Below are positions 61,202 through 64,000 of a stretch of 64,000 nucleotides of DNA, piece by piece. The notes beneath the pieces are model-generated. The model was given only the letters and a program-made list of their open reading frames with translations. It made no database searches and was not told the DNA's origin. The stretch is from Myxococcus stipitatus (lineage in GTDB: Bacteria > Myxococcota > Myxococcia > Myxococcales > Myxococcaceae). Made by a program: the position numbers and the translations under genes. The stretch's first letter is position 1, and each line of letters begins with the position of its first letter. The stretch lies in NCBI RefSeq assembly GCF_037414475.1, contig NZ_CP147913.1, positions 9,682,501 through 9,746,500 of the forward strand, in the 5' to 3' direction.

Positions 61202-63262
61202 TCAGCAGTTGGACGGCTTCTGGGTGAGGGCGTAGACGAAGAGCGCGAAGTTGGCCGCGAGTTCGATGATCAAGACGGCCAGGTAGGCTCCGCCCGTGGC
61301 CCACAACGAGGCAACCTGCAACATGAGCAGGCCGCAGTTGATGGCAACGGTCCACCAGCTCCCCGTCAGCACCGCGCCGAAGATCTTCCCCAGGGTCCCC
61401 GCGACATAGAACGCCTTGAGGATCCGGATGATGCTTCCGGCATCCTGCGTGGAGCTCTTCGCCACGGTCTCCACCGTGTTGAGCAGGACGGTGCTCTCCG
61501 AGACCGCCTTCTGGATGGGAGACACGAGCCGGGCTCCCACGAAGCCCACGCCGAACGCCGACAGAAGCAGGGAGAAGGCGGTCGCGGCCACCGTGACAAT
61601 CCAACCGATACACTCGGTGTTGACGCTCAGCTCCATCCGGCCGGCTTCCACCTTGCCCTGCGAGGTGTGGTGGTAATAGACGTACTGGTTGCCCTCGACC
61701 TGGCCGCTGAAGGCGCCCACGGGAATCCCGCCGGGTCCCCCCACCCGCGCCAGCCCCTGGTACAGGTTGTTCCGCGCCAGCGACCGCATCTGCTCACGCG
61801 TCGAGGCGGGCAGCGCGGCCACCATCGGCTCCAGGGTTGTGAGGACGGCCTCCGCCTGCTCCTGCGTCAGCAGCTTTTGATCGGGGAAGGACACAGGTTC
61901 CGCGAAGCTCCGCTGCGCGGCAGGCAACGGCGGGTCGGCCTTCAACATCTGCTGCTGGGACTGCTCCTCCGAACCCGGGGGGGGCGTGGATTCGGACGGC
62001 GGTGTGACGACGAGGCCCGGCATGGCCGTGTTGAGGAAGACTGGCGGGTTGCCGGTCACCTGGTTGACCAGGACAGCACCGTTCCACGCGTAGAAAGCCT
62101 CACAGCCGTCGGCGTCACTCGGGTCCTGCGTCATGTACTGCTGCACCTCGCTGGAGGAGAGCGCTCGGGACCAGAGCCCCGCGGCCTGGAGGTGCCCCTG
62201 GAAGTCATAGACCGCCCCGCCGTCGACCTGCGAGGTGGACTGCGCGCCGAACAGCCAGACGGGCTGAGACAACGTCGGCTGGACCACGCCTGGAACCTCG
62301 AGGTCGAGCTCTCCGTCCAGATAGATCATGAGCGTGGCGCCGTCATAGGTGGCAGCCAGATGATGCCACGCGCCAGGGGGCATCTTCAGGATGTGTCCCC
62401 AGCCCCGCTTCCCATTCGCGACGTATCCAGAGCACGTGAGGTCGTACCCCGTCTCATCCCACTGCAAACCCAGGGTGAAACCTTCGCCGGTGACGCTGTC
62501 CAGACAGGAGAACAACGTGTGTGTATCCGCCTGATAGGGCGACGGCGCGTCGAGGTAGAACCATGCATGCACGCTGAAAGGGCCACCATTCGCGCACATC
62601 GTGAGGTGGTCCCGCGGTGAGGGCAGCGTCGCCGAATTCACCAGCCGCAACGAGGGGGCCAGCATCACCACCTGCGCGCCATTCAATAGACTGGCGGGGC
62701 CCAGGTTGTTCCCGGAGACGTCCGTATCGGAGCCATCGCTGAAGCTATAACAGGCGACGAGCGTCGGGCCGGACGGAGGCACGTCCCACACCGGCTTGAG
62801 TTCGTCCCCCGACTTCGAAGTGGACCAGAAAGCCATGTTGTAGAACTGCGCGTCGCAGCTCATGCCGAAGACAAACGGCGACGTGCTACGGGAGATGTTG
62901 GACTGGCTCCCGGTGATGAGCGTCGTGCCATCCACATACACCGTGTAGGTCCCGAGGCTGGTTCCGCCCGTCTCGAAGTTGATCAGGACGTACTGCCATT
63001 CGTCGGGCCGCAGCTCGAGCTCCGAGACCTGGCGCGACGACATGCCCGGGAGGCTGAATGTCAGTTGCAGGCCGTGCAACCCCAGGTACCAGCTCGTACC
63101 GGATGCCAACAGCTTGCCGTCATAAATGGGCGCGCGCGGCCGCAACCAGAAGCCGATGGAGTAGGACGAACTTCCGCTCAGGTCGAGCGGGCACTGCCCA
63201 CCGAACTGGACGTACTGGCCATAGCGGACATCGGCTGCGCCATACTGGTACATGGGTCTCAT
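61202..63262 (-). CDS. LamG-domain protein with C-terminal membrane helices
   Basis: A 686-residue protein with an unusual plan. There is no signal peptide (MRPMYQYGAADVRYGQYVQF). Two concanavalin/LamG-type domains follow: about residues 15-175 (SYSIGFWLRPRAPIYDG, ELRPDEWQYVLINFE, YTVYVDGTTLI) and 200-395 (FSVHAWFYLDAPSPYQ, WHHLAATYDGATLMIYLDGE). A Pro/Gln-rich linker leads to a helical region and a hydrophobic C terminus from about 560 on (IGWIVTVAATAFSLLLSAFG, WTVAINCGLLMLQVASLWAT, LAVLIIELAANFALFVYAL). LamG domains bind glycans or proteins. The whole could be a glycan-targeted membrane-inserting protein, but that is inference. Start ATG 63262; a second ATG lies nine bases on. Confidence 0.75.
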   Translation of the reverse strand: MRPMYQYGAADVRYGQYVQFGGQCPLDLSGSSSYSIGFWLRPRAPIYDGKLLASGTSWYLGLHGLQLTFSLPGMSSRQVSELELRPDEWQYVLINFETGGTSLGTYTVYVDGTTLITGSQSNISRSTSPFVFGMSCDAQFYNMAFWSTSKSGDELKPVWDVPPSGPTLVACYSFSDGSDTDVSGNNLGPASLLNGAQVVMLAPSLRLVNSATLPSPRDHLTMCANGGPFSVHAWFYLDAPSPYQADTHTLFSCLDSVTGEGFTLGLQWDETGYDLTCSGYVANGKRGWGHILKMPPGAWHHLAATYDGATLMIYLDGELDLEVPGVVQPTLSQPVWLFGAQSTSQVDGGAVYDFQGHLQAAGLWSRALSSSEVQQYMTQDPSDADGCEAFYAWNGAVLVNQVTGNPPVFLNTAMPGLVVTPPSESTPPPGSEEQSQQQMLKADPPLPAAQRSFAEPVSFPDQKLLTQEQAEAVLTTLEPMVAALPASTREQMRSLARNNLYQGLARVGGPGGIPVGAFSGQVEGNQYVYYHHTSQGKVEAGRMELSVNTECIGWIVTVAATAFSLLLSAFGVGFVGARLVSPIQKAVSESTVLLNTVETVAKSSTQDAGSIIRILKAFYVAGTLGKIFGAVLTGSWWTVAINCGLLMLQVASLWATGGAYLAVLIIELAANFALFVYALTQKPSNC

Positions 63263-63829
63263 GATGTGGGCTCACATTCGCGAAGGAGGCCCGTGCCCAT
63301 CGGAGGTGACGGGCGTCGGGAGCGCTGCCACGCGAAGCAAGAGGCGAGCCATCGACTGCGCCCCTCTTGTCTCTCATTGAGCCACACCTCGGGTGCGTTC
63401 CGATATCACGCAACCGAGTCAGCCTGGAACGCGCTCACGGCCAGATGACATGTCGGTGATTGGCTTCACGTCACGGTTTCGCCAATGAATGACCCGTGGG
63501 GCTGAAAAGTCCCAGGGCCCGAGCCAATACCAACCGGGAGATCTGGGCCTCCCATGAGGCCGGAGGCGTTCGTCGCGGAGTAGTGGGCCGTGGCGTACAG
63601 GTTGGGAAGATACTCGAGCGCGACTTGTGTTCGCGCGCCCTTGAATGGAGGTGCGTGGGTCAGAACTCATTGACCAGATGTCAAATCTGGTCGCCAGGTC
63701 GGCGCAACGGCCCCTTCGAGGCGATGGCCGGTGGCGGAAACCTGGGGGGGCGGAGGTAAGGGCTCGCCTGCTCCCCCACTCGAATGGGCACGCGGCGTGG
63801 GCGTGGCTTCGTAACTGACTCCCCGAGGG
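63263..63829. other. Spacer with inverted repeats, no gene
   Basis: About 567 bp without a convincing gene. It contains GACCAGAT-GTCAA-ATCTGGTC (63672-63692, perfect 8-bp arms) and a 10-of-11 match to the TGACRYGTCAG operator at 63446-63456, 184 bp upstream of the LamG gene. An open plus-strand frame at 63496-63759 has no ribosome site or recognisable protein pattern. Confidence 0.4.
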
Positions 63830-64000
63830 TCACTTCCTGGCCTGACGGAGGAGCGCCCGGGCGGCATCACCGACGTGTCCTTGCACCTCGCGAGCAACCG
63901 CCTCCAGCATGTCCCTGATGCGCGCGAGCGTGGCGGCTTCCAATCCCTCCAGCATGCTCAAGACCATGTCCGTCTCCGCTGGGGTCTCTCGCGACGTGAG
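63830..64000 (-). CDS. Hypothetical protein, C-terminal part
   Basis: Cut by the right window edge. The visible 56 residues are helical and end AREVQGHVGDAARALLRQARK before TGA. They include MLEGLEAATLARIRDMLEAV, an amphipathic pattern. Codon use is typical of the genome, so it is a real gene end. Family not recognised. Confidence 0.5.
   Translation of the reverse strand, partial: LTSRETPAETDMVLSMLEGLEAATLARIRDMLEAVAREVQGHVGDAARALLRQARK

Noticed and set aside
63496..63759. 87-codon plus-strand frame in the right-hand spacer
   Set aside because: No ribosome site, basic low-complexity composition, contains a DNA inverted repeat; no family resemblance.

Overview
The window reads as chromosomal DNA of a myxobacterium, probably Myxococcaceae (Myxococcus, Corallococcus or Pyxidicoccus type). 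The grounds are very high GC, heavy use of GTG and some TTG starts, many lipoproteins and secreted enzymes, a DUF4388 protein, a DUF1592/DUF1552 pair, an ECF sigma/FecR module and a fungalysin protease. The species cannot be fixed from the sequence. No rRNA, tRNA, CRISPR array or intact insertion sequence was found.

Layout. 1-9.2 kb is mostly housekeeping on the minus strand: scpA (cut by the edge), trpS, then a six-gene block read from 8689 down to 3183 (PII-like protein, two RCK-less cation/proton antiporters, a Sua5/YciO protein, a membrane protein, a XerC/XerD-type recombinase). A DUF4388 gene diverges from trpS and a KGG-repeat stress protein lies upstream of the block. 9.5-16.5 kb holds a TVP38-type membrane protein, an unknown membrane protein, a patatin phospholipase, a 961-residue carboxypeptidase-regulatory-repeat/PDZ protein and an isopenicillin-N-synthase-like dioxygenase. 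16.5-21.2 kb has a repeat-rich convergent spacer, a LytTR two-component pair and two overlapping CsgG/FlgO-like genes. 21.2-32.5 kb has an SBBP/F5-8C lipoprotein, an MFS transporter, a cytochrome P450, pyruvate carboxylase and an M28 peptidase lipoprotein.

32.5-39 kb is accessory: a DsrE protein, a 700-bp gene-poor stretch, an unknown protein with an amidoligase-like start, a HEAT protein translated behind two paralogous Cys-rich secreted proteins, and an acetyltransferase. 39.2-45.8 kb looks like one regulatory unit: ECF sigma factor, FecR-domain regulator and CBM-like lipoprotein in overlapping order, a barrel-like protein upstream, and a divergent DUF1592 (haem-motif lipoprotein)/DUF1552 (Tat) operon. 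Identical GGAAAG-N16-CGTAGC boxes precede the sigma gene and the DUF1592 gene.

45.9-64 kb mixes secreted hydrolases (M36 fungalysin, PKD esterase, class 3 lipase), a Kelch/Ig-like lipoprotein, an ATP-grasp enzyme, an acyl-CoA ligase, a LamG protein with C-terminal membrane helices and an AraC regulator with three decayed genes: a sensor/LuxR deletion remnant, a frameshifted Cys-rich gene and a LysR gene without its DNA-binding half. Paired TGACRYGTCAG sites with 21-bp phasing precede the lipase and a small secreted protein.

Strongest leads: the shared ECF promoter, the PII-like/antiporter operon, the four-copy repeat with its neighbouring 34-bp perfect palindrome, and the shared 21-bp-phased operators.
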